A stretch of DNA of 64,000 nucleotides, taken from assembly GCF_000026945.1 (NCBI RefSeq), contig NC_012864.1, positions 62,001 through 126,000 on the forward strand. Direction: 5' to 3'. The DNA is from Candida dubliniensis CD36 (lineage: Eukaryota > Ascomycota > Pichiomycetes > Serinales > Debaryomycetaceae). The notes beneath the pieces are model-generated. The model did not search any database, had not been told where the DNA came from, and saw only the letters and a list, made by a program, of their open reading frames with translations. Below, piece after piece: positions 1-10,400 of the stretch. Position 1 is the stretch's first letter. Each line of letters starts with the position of its first letter. Both the position numbers and the translations under genes were made by a program.

Positions 1-347
1 TCTTTAAAGACTGATCTTTTTCTATCACCATTCAGTTCTGCCTTGGCTAATGAGGCCTTCGTTATATGTTCAATGACCCAATACGGGTTTCTTGTAGATC
101 TATCATAACAACTGACAAACTCAGTTCTATTGGCCAAATCATGGATTGGACCAGGAAACCCAAACTTGAAAAATCCTTGTGGGTTGATCGAAGATGGATC
201 GAATACGGTCCCAGATGGGCTGGTGATTGGGGCAGGCAAATTGGGAGACTGGACTGGAGTAGTCGGTGTTGATGATTTCCCCCAGAAATATAAGGCTGTA
301 CCGCCAATAGTACCCAAACTAAGGGTGTTAACAAGAAGTTTAGACAT
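1..347 (-). CDS. NUC1: NUC1 mitochondrial nuclease, 5' part (C-terminus outside window)
   Basis: DNA/RNA non-specific endonuclease of the mitochondrial inner membrane (EndoG family). The minus-strand frame from the ATG at 347-345 stays open to the window edge, giving about 115 residues. Seen: a hydrophobic N-terminal segment (about residues 8-22), a P/S/T-rich linker, then FGFPGPIHDL, YDRSTRNPYWVIEHIT and NGDRKRSVFK, which are family signatures just ahead of the catalytic DRGH region; that region lies off the left edge and cannot be checked. Codon 105 (35-33) is CTG, so Ser is expected there in this clade. The upstream neighbour DUS4 is divergent, with 479 bp between the starts. Identity is from remembered family motifs; the partial state is due to the window, not to damage. 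Confidence 0.88.
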   Translation of the reverse strand, partial: MSKLLVNTLSLGTIGGTALYFWGKSSTPTTPVQSPNLPAPITSPSGTVFDPSSINPQGFFKFGFPGPIHDLANRTEFVSCYDRSTRNPYWVIEHITKASLAKAELNGDRKRSVFK

Positions 348-826
348 TTATTCAATGTTGGTAAGGTTATTGAAAAATTTTCGGTTAAAGAACAAAAATA
401 TAAGCAGAAAAAAAAAAATTTTGAACCAATCGTGATAAAAATTAGGATGCAAAATTAAAAACAAAAAATAGGACTCTAGGAAACTAATGGATCTTATATA
501 TTCATGACCACAAATCTTCTGGGTGTCAGGTTGATTAGAGGACTGTCTCTACAGGCTTTCAAAACGTGGCCACGTTGTGTGCTCCGTTAACCAGTCTAAC
601 TTTATTCCATGTTATACCTGAAAATAGCCAAGTAGCCAGTTACAATTCAAAAGAGTTGGTGCTACTCCTACTAGATGTACCCCATCAAGCAGGTCATGGT
701 TATAAAGGTTGTACTGTTGTTATGATGATCTGTTTGACAGTGCATCACAACTAAGATGAGACTAAATGTGCAGAAAAAAAAAAAAAATCTACATTTTTTC
801 ATCCCATCTTCCCAATACCACCATAA
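348..826. other. Divergent NUC1/DUS4 intergenic region
   Basis: 479 bp between the NUC1 and DUS4 start codons. It is AT-rich with short A-runs near 410 and 775-787. The 62-codon ORF at 566-754 has no recognisable family or coding character. I see no RNA gene. Confidence 0.6.
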
Positions 827-1849
827 ATGCCTAGCAAACTATTACGAGATCCAAAATACAGACCAACAGAAGTGATTAAACAATGTCAAGAAAAAGGCAG
901 GCCAGCATATATAGCGGGACCCATGGTTCGTTACTCGAAGCTCCCATTTCGTGAGTTATGTCGTTTTTATGACGTAGACATTGTTTACACACCAATGATT
1001 TTAGCACGAGAATTTGTACGTAACGAAGTTGCAAGATCCACTGATTTCACAACTAATGATTCAGATAAATGTGTGATTGTGCAGGTGGGTGTAAACAATG
1101 TTGAGGATTTTATGAAGTTTATTGAAATGATCCATCCTTTTGTTGACGGTATTGGTATCAACTGTGGGTGCCCCATCAAGGAACAAGTCAGGGAAGGTAT
1201 TGGTGCAGCCCTCATGTCAGACCCAGACTTGGTTGCAGAATTGATAAAAACCGCCAAGTGTAAGTATGGAGATTCAATATGTATTGATACGAAAATAAGA
1301 ATTCACAGAGATATAAACCAAACGATAGACTTTGTCAATAAAGTGGTTGAAGCAGGCACTGACATGTTAACTGTTCACGGGAGGACAAAAAACACAAGAT
1401 CAAGTGTACCTGTAAACTTGGATGCCATTAAAATAATTAGAGACAATGTTTCGAGTATACCGGTTATTGCCAATGGTGACTGTTTCACTTTGACAGATTT
1501 CCAAAAAATTGTTGCTTATACAGGGGTAGACGGCGTTATGTCTGCGCGAGGGGTATTGGCTAACCCGGCCTTATTTACTGGTTTGAATAAAACCCCTTGG
1601 AGTGCTGTTGAAATGTTTTTACATTTGGTAACAGCTTATGGTTTGCCATACAAGCTTGCACAATACCATCTAGCCAAATTAGTCGAGGATGTAATACCGA
1701 GAAAATATGTGAAAGCAATAAATGAGAAAAGGAATATGGTGGACATAATAGATTACTTGGACGAACATTTTGATCTAAAAAGAAAAGGCGATAAGGGTTT
1801 TGCAACCAGAATAGAGCCGCCTTGGAAAATCGATTTAGCAACACTCTAA
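827..1849 (+). CDS. DUS4: tRNA-dihydrouridine synthase Dus4 type
   Basis: FMN- and NADPH-dependent reduction of uridine to dihydrouridine in the tRNA D-loop; Dus4 modifies positions 20a/20b in yeast. The protein has 340 aa (the yeast enzyme is slightly longer). Motifs in order: AGPMVRYSKLPFR (30-42), the catalytic-Cys motif NCGCP with Cys115, DTKIR (154-158, flavin-contact Lys156), TVHGR (182-186), IANGD (214-218) and SARGVLANP (from 239), the FMN-phosphate region of a TIM barrel. These are complete and in the usual order. The start is the first in-frame ATG after an A-rich leader. The 3' end is only 38 bp from the convergent SMC4 stop, so the transcripts probably overlap. Assignment to Dus4 rather than Dus1/2/3 rests on overall similarity and the absence of zinc-finger or dsRBD extensions. 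Confidence 0.88.
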   Translation: MPSKLLRDPKYRPTEVIKQCQEKGRPAYIAGPMVRYSKLPFRELCRFYDVDIVYTPMILAREFVRNEVARSTDFTTNDSDKCVIVQVGVNNVEDFMKFIEMIHPFVDGIGINCGCPIKEQVREGIGAALMSDPDLVAELIKTAKCKYGDSICIDTKIRIHRDINQTIDFVNKVVEAGTDMLTVHGRTKNTRSSVPVNLDAIKIIRDNVSSIPVIANGDCFTLTDFQKIVAYTGVDGVMSARGVLANPALFTGLNKTPWSAVEMFLHLVTAYGLPYKLAQYHLAKLVEDVIPRKYVKAINEKRNMVDIIDYLDEHFDLKRKGDKGFATRIEPPWKIDLATL

Positions 1850-1887
1850 TATATATAGTGCTTTGTTTTATTTCTATATCTATTTAA

Positions 1888-4800
1888 TTACACTAGATGC
1901 ATTTCTATATTTGCTAGTGAAACACTACTAGTCTTGTTATTGACTTTGTAAATACCAACCAATTGCTGTGCGAGTTCAAACATGTTATTTCTCAACGATA
2001 TCACGATAAACTGGGCATTTTTAGTTCTTTCCTTGATGTAATTGGCCACAATGGAAACATTTCGGAAATCCAAAGCAGCATCAATCTCATCCATCACATA
2101 AAGCGGCGTGGGCTTGTACTTGTGCAATGCAAATACTAATGCTAATGAACTTAATGTCTTTTCACCACCTGATAAATTGGAAATATTCTTCCAAGATTTT
2201 TTGGGAGGCATAACACTAAATAATATACCCTCTGAAAATGGATCTAAACTATCCACCAATTCCAATTCAGCATTCCCGCCCATGGTAATCATACGGTACA
2301 TATCCTTTAATGTCATAGAGATTGTGTTGAAACCAACCATAAACTCATCTAATCTTTTGCGCTTCAAATCGTCACAATAGTTCTTCTTACTGTCACGTTC
2401 TGCAACTGCCTGGTTCAAGTCGCTTTTTTTGTCATTGTATTCAACAATCTTGGCACCATACTCTTTTAGTATTTCAATATCAACTTTGACATTTGCCATA
2501 TAATTCTCCAATTCTTCAATCTCACTGGTTACAGCCTCCAAATCCACGTCTGCTATATCTTCTTCCGATAATGTGTCAATCAAAGCACCATTATATTTCT
2601 TCTGCTCAGTTTCGTCAAGCCAGCTTATATAAGGTTCGACGTCCCTTATGACCAAAGCATCTAAGTCCTCCTTGTTCTGTTCGATAGCCTGGTTTAAGCC
2701 CTTTAGGATTCCCTTACATTTCTCTAATTTATTTAAAAGTTCGATCTCAACCAGTTTAAATTTATTGATTTGCTCCTGTTTTTCTTCAAGGTCGTGTTTC
2801 ATTTTTTCCAACTTGTCTTCTTTGTCGTTTCGTTCATCTTCAAGCTCTTTAAGTTTTGAATTCACTTCTTCCAATTTTGATAAAAGAGAACGTTGCTGCT
2901 CGTTTATTTTCTCTAAGTCAGCTTCGGCTTCTTCTTGTTCAATAGTTAAGGATTCAATTAATTTGGTGTGCCTGTTAATTTCGTTCTCTAATTTCTTCAC
3001 GGTCATTCTATCGCCAGAAGTTTTCTCATGGATAATTGATATCTGTTGCTTAATAGAATCAACTTTCGAACTTTGTACTTTTAGCTCTACACCACCAACA
3101 TCCATGATCTTTTGTTCCAAAACAGAAATTCTCTGTTCAAATCCACTCATTTGCTCTTTAATTTGGGTTTTGGCATTTACTAATTTTTCCAACTCTTTTT
3201 CCTTTTCAACCAACTGTTGTTCAAAAGGGTTATTCTCTTCCAATTTTTGCTGTTCAGCTATCAAATTTTTACAAATCTGTGTAACCTCTTTCTTTTCTGA
3301 TACCAATGACTGTATATCCAACTTTAACCTGGATATGGCAAATTCTGTTTCCGGCTTGAGGGCTTTCAATTTATTCAACATGGCAATTTTTTCATTATAG
3401 TCTGAATTCATTTGCTCAAACTCGTTTTCCATCTCTTGTAACTTTGTGTTCATTTTGTCCAATTCATCTGCGGTGATAACTTGGTCGCTCGAATTGGAAG
3501 AATCACTTAGTCTCATAGCTCCTCGAGATACATAATTACCACCTCCGGACATTGTACCTGATGTGTCAACAACTTTACCATCTAAGGTTACAACTTTCCA
3601 TCTCTTGGCTCCATAGGCAACTTTTTTGGCTTCGTTCAAGTTAGGTGCCACCAATGTATTGTAAACTTTACTGTAAAATGCCGGAGCAAACTTAGAACTC
3701 GATGGCTGTATTAAATCAAACAATCTTTTGATACTACTTGGGTCACCAGGAGTTTGTATAGGTGCTAAGTTAAACTTTCTCAATTTATTCAAACAAATAA
3801 AATTTGCATACCCTAATTTGTTTTTCCGTAGATATTCAATACACCCTTGTGCTGTCTCGACGGTCTCTACAACCATCGAATCTAACCCTGGTGCAGCAGT
3901 AGAAATCGCCACATCGTACTTTTGATCAATAGTCCCAAGATCCCCCAATCTCCCATAAAATCCTTGTATTCTGCCAGAATTTGCCAATCTAAGTAATGCC
4001 GTTAGCACCTTATTTTTATTCTGGTTATTGTGGACAACTGCTGCCGAATCCTGTGTTTTTTGTCGGAAACTCATAAGCTGTGATTTGAAATTGTCTAAGG
4101 CGCTTTTAGCTGTATGACATTGTTCTTCACCTAAAGCAATCTGCTCCTCTATTTTGGCGAGTTTAGACTCGTTTTCTCTGTATTCAATCTCTTTGTCCTT
4201 CCCCAACTTTTTTATCTGAATCAAGCGTTCCTTATGTTCTTCCAACTGGTTTGTGGTATTATTCAATTGACTACGCAATATTTCTATTGCAGATTCAGCA
4301 AGCTTTATTTCATTTTCCTTCTCTTTCAATTTAGAATCCCACGGATCCAAACTCTTTTGGAGCAGTTGTATTTCTTTTGTAAAGTCAGAAGTCTTTTCAG
4401 TCAAGCTTGACCTTATATCGTTTAACCTGGCTTCCTCAGTTTCAAGTTCGTTATTTAGACGGTCTATATCAGATTTGAATTTCTCAGTCGTAACAGCATA
4501 ATTGGAAAGTTTTTGGTTAGAACTGCTCACCGTATGTTTCAGATGGTCTAAACTCTTTTGGATTTTCTTTAATTTGTTGGCATTGTTTTTGGATTTTTCT
4601 TCCAAGGAAACATTTTTCTTACTAATGTCTTTCCTATTCTTCCCTAAACTGTCAATCTCCCCTGACAAGACTTTGATATCGTGTTCGATTTCCTTTTGTG
4701 CGTTAAGCTCATTTTCAATTCCTTCAAGAATCTCTTTGTTGGATTCCTTGTTTTCTTCTAATTCCTTTTGGATGGCATCTGCCTCTGCTTGTTTGACTGA

Positions 4801-5994
4801 TATTCTCTTTTGATGTGCCAGAATCTCAATTTGAAACTGAACACTTTTGCAATTTATTAATTTCTTCTCTAGTTCCAAAAATCTAAGAGCTTCAACCTTT
4901 TTTTCTTCTAATAGATCCTTGTCTTTCTCAACCAAGTCAAATCTGTTGGCCTTTTCCAAACATATATCGTTCAATTCGTCTATACGAACAATGCTGTCCT
5001 CAATCAACTTTTTGTACTTTGAGGTTCCAACAATGTCTTCAAGGTACTCCAACAATCCATCGTCGTTCTCTTTTTCCGCTTTGGGTTTCATTTGAGCAAT
5101 AGATTCCACTTCACCTTGTAATATAAGAAATCTCTTGTGATCCAAATCGATGCCCTTATTTTTAAGCAAAGTGGTGACTTCTGAGTAACTGCTTGTCTTT
5201 CCATTAATATAATACAGTGATTGGTTGTTTCTAAAGGCTTTCCTTGATATAATCAACTCCGAGTCAGGTACTATATCTGCCTTTTGGGGAACCACCAAAT
5301 CATCGACTACCATTTGAAAATGAATGTCAACTTGACAATAGTTGGGTCTTTGATCTCCTGAATTGTGAATTAATTCAGATAGTTTGCCTTGTCTCATTTT
5401 GGATGCTCTGAATCCAAAAACAAACAACATAGAATCGATCACATTCGACTTCCCACTTCCATTAGGACCCACCACAGCAGAAAACGATGAGTGAAAGGGG
5501 CCAATTACTTTTTTCCCAGCATAGGATTTGAAATCAGTAAGTACTAATCGATCTATGATCAATCTTGGTTCATTTCTCTTCTCTTGCATAGCTTTATTGT
5601 CTTGTATTATTGAATCATGTGCACTAAGGGATAAGGGCGAACTATACATCTTTGCTTCTGAAGTAGTAGGTGCCTCCAAATTTTTAGGGAGAACGGGATC
5701 ACTTTCATCGCCGGCAGATTGACCAGTCTCACTCTGAACAGACTGCAGTTTCAAGTCATTTGTGTCCTTTGGTGATACGAGCTGAATATTGGTAGATGTT
5801 TCACGGGCATTGTGGGAAATCATTTTTGTTTCATTTGTTTCTTCAATGCTATGATCCAACTCTGATTTATGTACATCAAAGGGACCATCAAGGGTCTGTT
5901 GAGTATGTGATTTATCTAATACTGAATAATCACTGTTATTGACAAAACTAGCATCATCTTCACTTTCAGGAAGTGTGTTTCTCTTTCTTTTCAT
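1888..5994 (-). CDS. SMC4: Condensin ATPase subunit Smc4
   Basis: Core ATPase of condensin, pairing with Smc2 for mitotic chromosome compaction. 1368 aa with complete SMC architecture: an acidic, Ser-rich N-terminal extension (about 1-140); Walker A GPNGSGKS (176-183); long coiled coil; hinge around 680-800 with GRIQGFYGRLGDLG and the Gly-rich TMSGGGNYVSRGAMR at its end; second coiled coil; ABC signature LSGGEK (1274-1279); Walker B PLYVMDEIDAALD shortly after. The hinge sequence and N-terminal extension fit Smc4 better than Smc1/2/3. No intron is needed. The start ATG (5994-5992) follows a short A/T-rich promoter. The next gene upstream (RPA14) is on the same strand, 240 bp away. Confidence 0.95.
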   Translation of the reverse strand: MKRKRNTLPESEDDASFVNNSDYSVLDKSHTQQTLDGPFDVHKSELDHSIEETNETKMISHNARETSTNIQLVSPKDTNDLKLQSVQSETGQSAGDESDPVLPKNLEAPTTSEAKMYSSPLSLSAHDSIIQDNKAMQEKRNEPRLIIDRLVLTDFKSYAGKKVIGPFHSSFSAVVGPNGSGKSNVIDSMLFVFGFRASKMRQGKLSELIHNSGDQRPNYCQVDIHFQMVVDDLVVPQKADIVPDSELIISRKAFRNNQSLYYINGKTSSYSEVTTLLKNKGIDLDHKRFLILQGEVESIAQMKPKAEKENDDGLLEYLEDIVGTSKYKKLIEDSIVRIDELNDICLEKANRFDLVEKDKDLLEEKKVEALRFLELEKKLINCKSVQFQIEILAHQKRISVKQAEADAIQKELEENKESNKEILEGIENELNAQKEIEHDIKVLSGEIDSLGKNRKDISKKNVSLEEKSKNNANKLKKIQKSLDHLKHTVSSSNQKLSNYAVTTEKFKSDIDRLNNELETEEARLNDIRSSLTEKTSDFTKEIQLLQKSLDPWDSKLKEKENEIKLAESAIEILRSQLNNTTNQLEEHKERLIQIKKLGKDKEIEYRENESKLAKIEEQIALGEEQCHTAKSALDNFKSQLMSFRQKTQDSAAVVHNNQNKNKVLTALLRLANSGRIQGFYGRLGDLGTIDQKYDVAISTAAPGLDSMVVETVETAQGCIEYLRKNKLGYANFICLNKLRKFNLAPIQTPGDPSSIKRLFDLIQPSSSKFAPAFYSKVYNTLVAPNLNEAKKVAYGAKRWKVVTLDGKVVDTSGTMSGGGNYVSRGAMRLSDSSNSSDQVITADELDKMNTKLQEMENEFEQMNSDYNEKIAMLNKLKALKPETEFAISRLKLDIQSLVSEKKEVTQICKNLIAEQQKLEENNPFEQQLVEKEKELEKLVNAKTQIKEQMSGFEQRISVLEQKIMDVGGVELKVQSSKVDSIKQQISIIHEKTSGDRMTVKKLENEINRHTKLIESLTIEQEEAEADLEKINEQQRSLLSKLEEVNSKLKELEDERNDKEDKLEKMKHDLEEKQEQINKFKLVEIELLNKLEKCKGILKGLNQAIEQNKEDLDALVIRDVEPYISWLDETEQKKYNGALIDTLSEEDIADVDLEAVTSEIEELENYMANVKVDIEILKEYGAKIVEYNDKKSDLNQAVAERDSKKNYCDDLKRKRLDEFMVGFNTISMTLKDMYRMITMGGNAELELVDSLDPFSEGILFSVMPPKKSWKNISNLSGGEKTLSSLALVFALHKYKPTPLYVMDEIDAALDFRNVSIVANYIKERTKNAQFIVISLRNNMFELAQQLVGIYKVNNKTSSVSLANIEMHLV

Positions 5995-6234
5995 GGTAGT
6001 TGGTCTAGTTGCTGTGAAAATGATGATGATAGAGAAAGTATAAACAATAAAGAAATGCGGACATGTTTGATAGAATCTCTAACAAGAGGAAGCAAAAAAA
6101 AAAAAAAAAGAAAACAAAGGAAATGCGTGTTTGAGGCGTCTTGCACGACTCCAGTTCATTGCTTGAGTGCACTCTATAATATTATTACTATACATCATCT
6201 ACACATCTTAATCATGCTCCGACAATCTATCTAT

Positions 6235-6777
6235 CTACTCTTCCTTATGCTTGTGCTTTTTCTTATGTTTCTTTTCATCTTTTTCCTTAGAAGATTTGTC
6301 CTTTTTGCTCTTCTTTTCCTTTTTGTGCTCGACTTTTTCGTCTTCTGATACCACTTCCTCTATGCCCTCATTTGATTTATCCTCCTCTTCCACTCCAGCT
6401 TCTGTTACTTTTTCACTGGATAAACTGTCATCAGATTCATCAAACTTGATCTTTTTGTTGGGACGTTCAGCATCTTCCAATGAAGCATTTGACTTGCTAA
6501 ATTGTTCTTCGCTCATAAGTGGAGGCAACCCTCTCAAGCTTCTTTGAATTCTTTTCAATTGCGATACAATGGCCGGGCTTTCATTTCCTCCAGAAATACC
6601 TGTGGCATTAGTTTCTGCGGTACCTTTTCCTGAAATGTTTATCTCACTTGCATCAATGAAACTTGTTAAAATTCTTTCTGCTTCCGAACCTGTTGTACTA
6701 TTTACCTTGTGTACTCTTACTGTAATCGGGGTATTTATAGCTGAAGGGATGGCTCTCCTTGATCTGTATGTTGACAT
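6235..6777 (-). CDS. RPA14: RNA polymerase I subunit A14-like protein
   Basis: 180 aa. Rpa14 forms the Pol I stalk heterodimer with Rpa43 and is fungus-specific. Seen: an N-terminal [12 protein letters not shown] strand, [10 protein letters not shown], then a low-conservation linker and [15 protein letters not shown] (about 91-105). These align in order with remembered yeast Rpa14 segments ([29 protein letters not shown]). The C-terminal third is acidic and then ends in a Lys-rich tail of about 30 residues ([15 protein letters not shown]...). It makes the protein longer than yeast A14 (about 137 aa) and could act in nucleolar localisation (inference). It is divergent from the bL34m gene, with 232 bp between the starts. 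The match covers short motifs only, so a profile search would settle it. Confidence 0.75.
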   Translation of the reverse strand: MSTYRSRRAIPSAINTPITVRVHKVNSTTGSEAERILTSFIDASEINISGKGTAETNATGISGGNESPAIVSQLKRIQRSLRGLPPLMSEEQFSKSNASLEDAERPNKKIKFDESDDSLSSEKVTEAGVEEEDKSNEGIEEVVSEDEKVEHKKEKKSKKDKSSKEKDEKKHKKKHKHKEE

Positions 6778-7009
6778 TGTCCGTTTCTGTATGTATTGTC
6801 TTTCTGTTTATATGGTAATTGATATCCACTCAAAAAAAAAAAAAAAAAAAAAAATATCAGAAAGAGATGAGTATAACTCAATCTTGATAGTTGCATTAAT
6901 ACACGACTTGTGTAGTAATTTTTTTTTTTTCTTCGTTTTCAACAATTTCAGTGTTCGTTTGTTGGTTTTCCCTCTTTTTGTTAGAATCAAATCACAATTC
7001 AACCTGGTC

Positions 7010-7303
7010 ATGTTTTCAAATATATTAAGACAAAGCAGTAGGGGACTTATAAATTTCACCAGTGTCTCAACAAGACCATTAGGTGCTCATATTCATGGCG
7101 TCAACCCTTTAATAACTGTTTCACCATTGCAGTCTGTAGTTGGGTTGATGCAGCAAAGATTTAAATCTAGAGGTAACACTTATCAACCTTCAACAAGAAA
7201 AAGAAAGAGAAAATTGGGGTTTTTGGCTAGACTCAAGTCTATTGGTGGTAGAAAAATACTTGAAAGAAGAAGAGCGAAGGGTAGATGGTTCTTAACTCAT
7301 TAG
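7010..7303 (+). CDS. Mitochondrial large-subunit ribosomal protein bL34m
   Basis: 97 aa. The C-terminal 45 residues are the unmistakable L34 family: [18 protein letters not shown], then [19 protein letters not shown]. The N-terminal 50 residues (starting [16 protein letters not shown], rich in Ser/Arg, no acidic residues) fit a mitochondrial presequence. The frame is open further upstream, but the ATG at 7010 is chosen because upstream translation is low-complexity, overlaps the divergent RPA14 gene, and would bury the presequence. The yeast counterpart is YDR115W/MRX14. The gene is convergent with CSF1, 97 bp between the stops, separated by an A-run. Confidence 0.9.
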   Translation: MFSNILRQSSRGLINFTSVSTRPLGAHIHGVNPLITVSPLQSVVGLMQQRFKSRGNTYQPSTRKRKRKLGFLARLKSIGGRKILERRRAKGRWFLTH

Positions 7304-7400
7304 ATGCGTACATTAAGTATCATGTAAATAGATTTGACGTAAAGGTAAATACTAAAAAAAAAAAAAAAAGGATTGTGTGCTAATAAACGATATATAATAT

Positions 7401-10400
7401 TTATGCTTTGCCTAACATTTTGGAGTACTCCAATTCAATTTCATGTATTAGCTTTTGTAAACTAACAATAGCCAATTGGTGTGTTACGTGTGGTAGCTTT
7501 TCTCTGTGCAATCCAAACCATTCCAACGGCGGAGTGGCATTTCCAAGCTCTTTCAATTGAGGTTCCTCAATTATCGGTGGAGCCAAAGCAGAATACTTGA
7601 ATTTTGAAGACTTTTCAACTTTTTCGATCGTTTCCTTTATTGCATCGTCAATTTTTTGAGTTGTATCTTCCTCGGTTATCTGGTGTTCCAATATTGCTTT
7701 AGCAATTGCCCCAGCACCTTCATCAAATGGCTGCATTTTCTTTCTATATTCCATTCTTGATTCTAACGATTTGGAATGTATAGTGTACATTTCTCGAATA
7801 AAGTTAATTGATCCCAAATTCCACCTTATGTCAACTGTTCCATTAAAAGTAGATTGGAACATGTATTCAATTAAATTGGAATTGTATTTTTGAAATGTAC
7901 GCATTGAAATCCTAAAGGAAGGGAAAACAAATATTGTTCCTCCACTGGCCTTGTGGGCATGTTGTGTGAGTTCTGAAACAGACGCCTCATTAACAAATTC
8001 TTCCAGCACTGGCGAAACCGACGATAACGAAACCTTCAAATCATTGAATTTCAAATCCAACTCGTTGGAGATACCACTGGAATATTCATTTTGTTGAAAT
8101 TTGGCTCTAGACTGGTCAAGTTTTATCACCAATACTTTGCTGTTATCCATCGAAGATGGGTAGATATGCATCAATACTTTTCCTGCTGACACATGAATTC
8201 TCGTCTCTAGTTTTTTCACTGTTTCTAAAATAGCATTCTGCGAGTACCTTCTTCTTTTCTTTTCTTCAAGCGATTTCCCCTTTGATGAGTCCCTAAGCGT
8301 TTCTTTATATGATCGCTGATTTTCTTGTATCATTCTTGATATAGTATTCTGAATATCCAAGAAATTGGAAGCAGTCAAAGATGTTATATATATCTCTGCT
8401 GTTTTGAACGTAGTTGTCATAAACAAATGATCTTTTGCAATTGATACTTCACTCTTCTTATTATATATATCCATGGAAAATTCTTCAAAATTGGCAATTG
8501 CAATTACATGATGGTCAAATGACATTTTCAAATGCAATTCCTCAACACCGCCAGATACTAAAATTAAGGGTACATCTAATGTAATTTCCAGATCAAGTTT
8601 CCAACTAATAGCGGTGTGTAAATTAATATTCTTGATAGAAAGAATACCTCCCAATCTACCAATCGAGGACAATGATACCTCGTTGACACCTGTTTTCAAA
8701 TCTTGTGACCAATCAACTGACTTCTTAGAAACTGCCCAAAAGTTCTCGATACGCAAGTTAAAATTACCGAGTGATTGTCCAAAATCTACTCTGACATTAA
8801 CGTTTGAAATAACAAATGCAACAATCCAAGGAAAGGCATATGTGGTTGAAACTTCCCTAAATCTTGAAGAAATATTTCTATTTTTGGCCAACGCCAACTC
8901 CTCAAATGTATCATCAATGGGTGACTCCTCTTGGTCCTCTTCTGGATAGGCCTGACCTGAATAACTTTCAAAGTATTCCTTGGGAAACCAAATATCTTTA
9001 AACAAATCAACATCTTGGTATTGTTTCACATTAATATAAGCATCAGCATCACTTATGGATCCAGATAAAAAGAGCCTAGTTACTTCACTGAATTCAAAGG
9101 TATTTGTTAATAAAATATTCTTGATCCCAGCAGATGCACTAATATCTCTAGAATATATGTGTTGCAATGAAACGGAAACAGAATCTACCATCATAGAAAC
9201 ATTAAACCCAGAGGTTCGGAAATCGCTACTATTCAACTGAATAAAGATCCCTTCAAGACCAACTATAGCAGCTACCTTTGCAGTTGGTTCACAACTGAGC
9301 GATAATGACTGGTTTTCAATTCTAACCCCAAAATGTATATCCGTATCGTCTAGAATTGTAGTAATAAAATCAGAACTTTGAGGCTGTTCTTCGACGAGTA
9401 AGTCATTGCTACTAACCTTCTTGGATTTTCCCAATAATCCTTTTGTGCCATTTATTATATCCATTACTACTGGCATGCATTTCGAATACAATGTGTTATC
9501 TGAAGAAGTAGTCAAAATTTCACCCATCAACTTATTTTTACCTTGATTTTTCTTATTTAAATATTTTATTGCCGTTTTGATAGCTGGTGCATGCAAATAA
9601 AGTGATGCTGGTGACTCGGAATCGTCGTGATTGTCTAGTCGATGTATCAACACATTTGAACCTGCAAAAGTCGTTATAAATTCTATTGCATCAAAACTAC
9701 TGGTGAACAACGACTCCTTATGTGAAGTTGAAGACTCCCTTTCAATATCCTGATAAAACGGTTTCAGTCTTTTGTCCAAATATGACTGCACATTTGAAGC
9801 CAGGTTAACTGCTTTTTCAATAATTGCAACAGATGTGGAAAGAAACTTAACATCAAGTTCATCGCCATGCATTGATAAGCTCAAGTTCTTTCCCTTGCGA
9901 TTATTATCAATAAAGAAACTAAGTTGCAAATTCGGCAAAAACGCTCTGTTCAAATTCGATTTCTCTGACAGTGTACTGTAAAAGTTTGAAGACCGATTGC
10001 CGTTAGCAACAGAAAAATACGCTTCCATTAATGTAAATTTCCCTAATTTGAATTCGGTAGCTGCAAAAAATCTTTCAGCCCCCATTATTATGCCCGGGTA
10101 GTCTTTGGAAGAGTCATTAAATAGCCATCCAACACAGAAGTTATAAGAAAGAAACTGAACTGTTGAAATTCTTGAAAAAATAAACTTCTCTAGATCACCA
10201 TTCTCTGTTTCTGCAATGGATTCTTTTGGTTTTTGCTGCGTCTCTTGTGTTGTTGGTTTTGGCAAAGCTTTCAAAATTTCATCACTAATCTTTATCAATT
10301 TGAAAACGATTGGCTCTGATAAACATATTCTGCAGTACTGTGATTCAAATTGTAACGTTTGAAGGACTCCGAGACTATCAACACTCAAAAGCCTTATACC

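Noticed and set aside
566..754. 62-codon ORF between NUC1 and DUS4
   Set aside because: No family signal, lies in a divergent promoter, length expected by chance.
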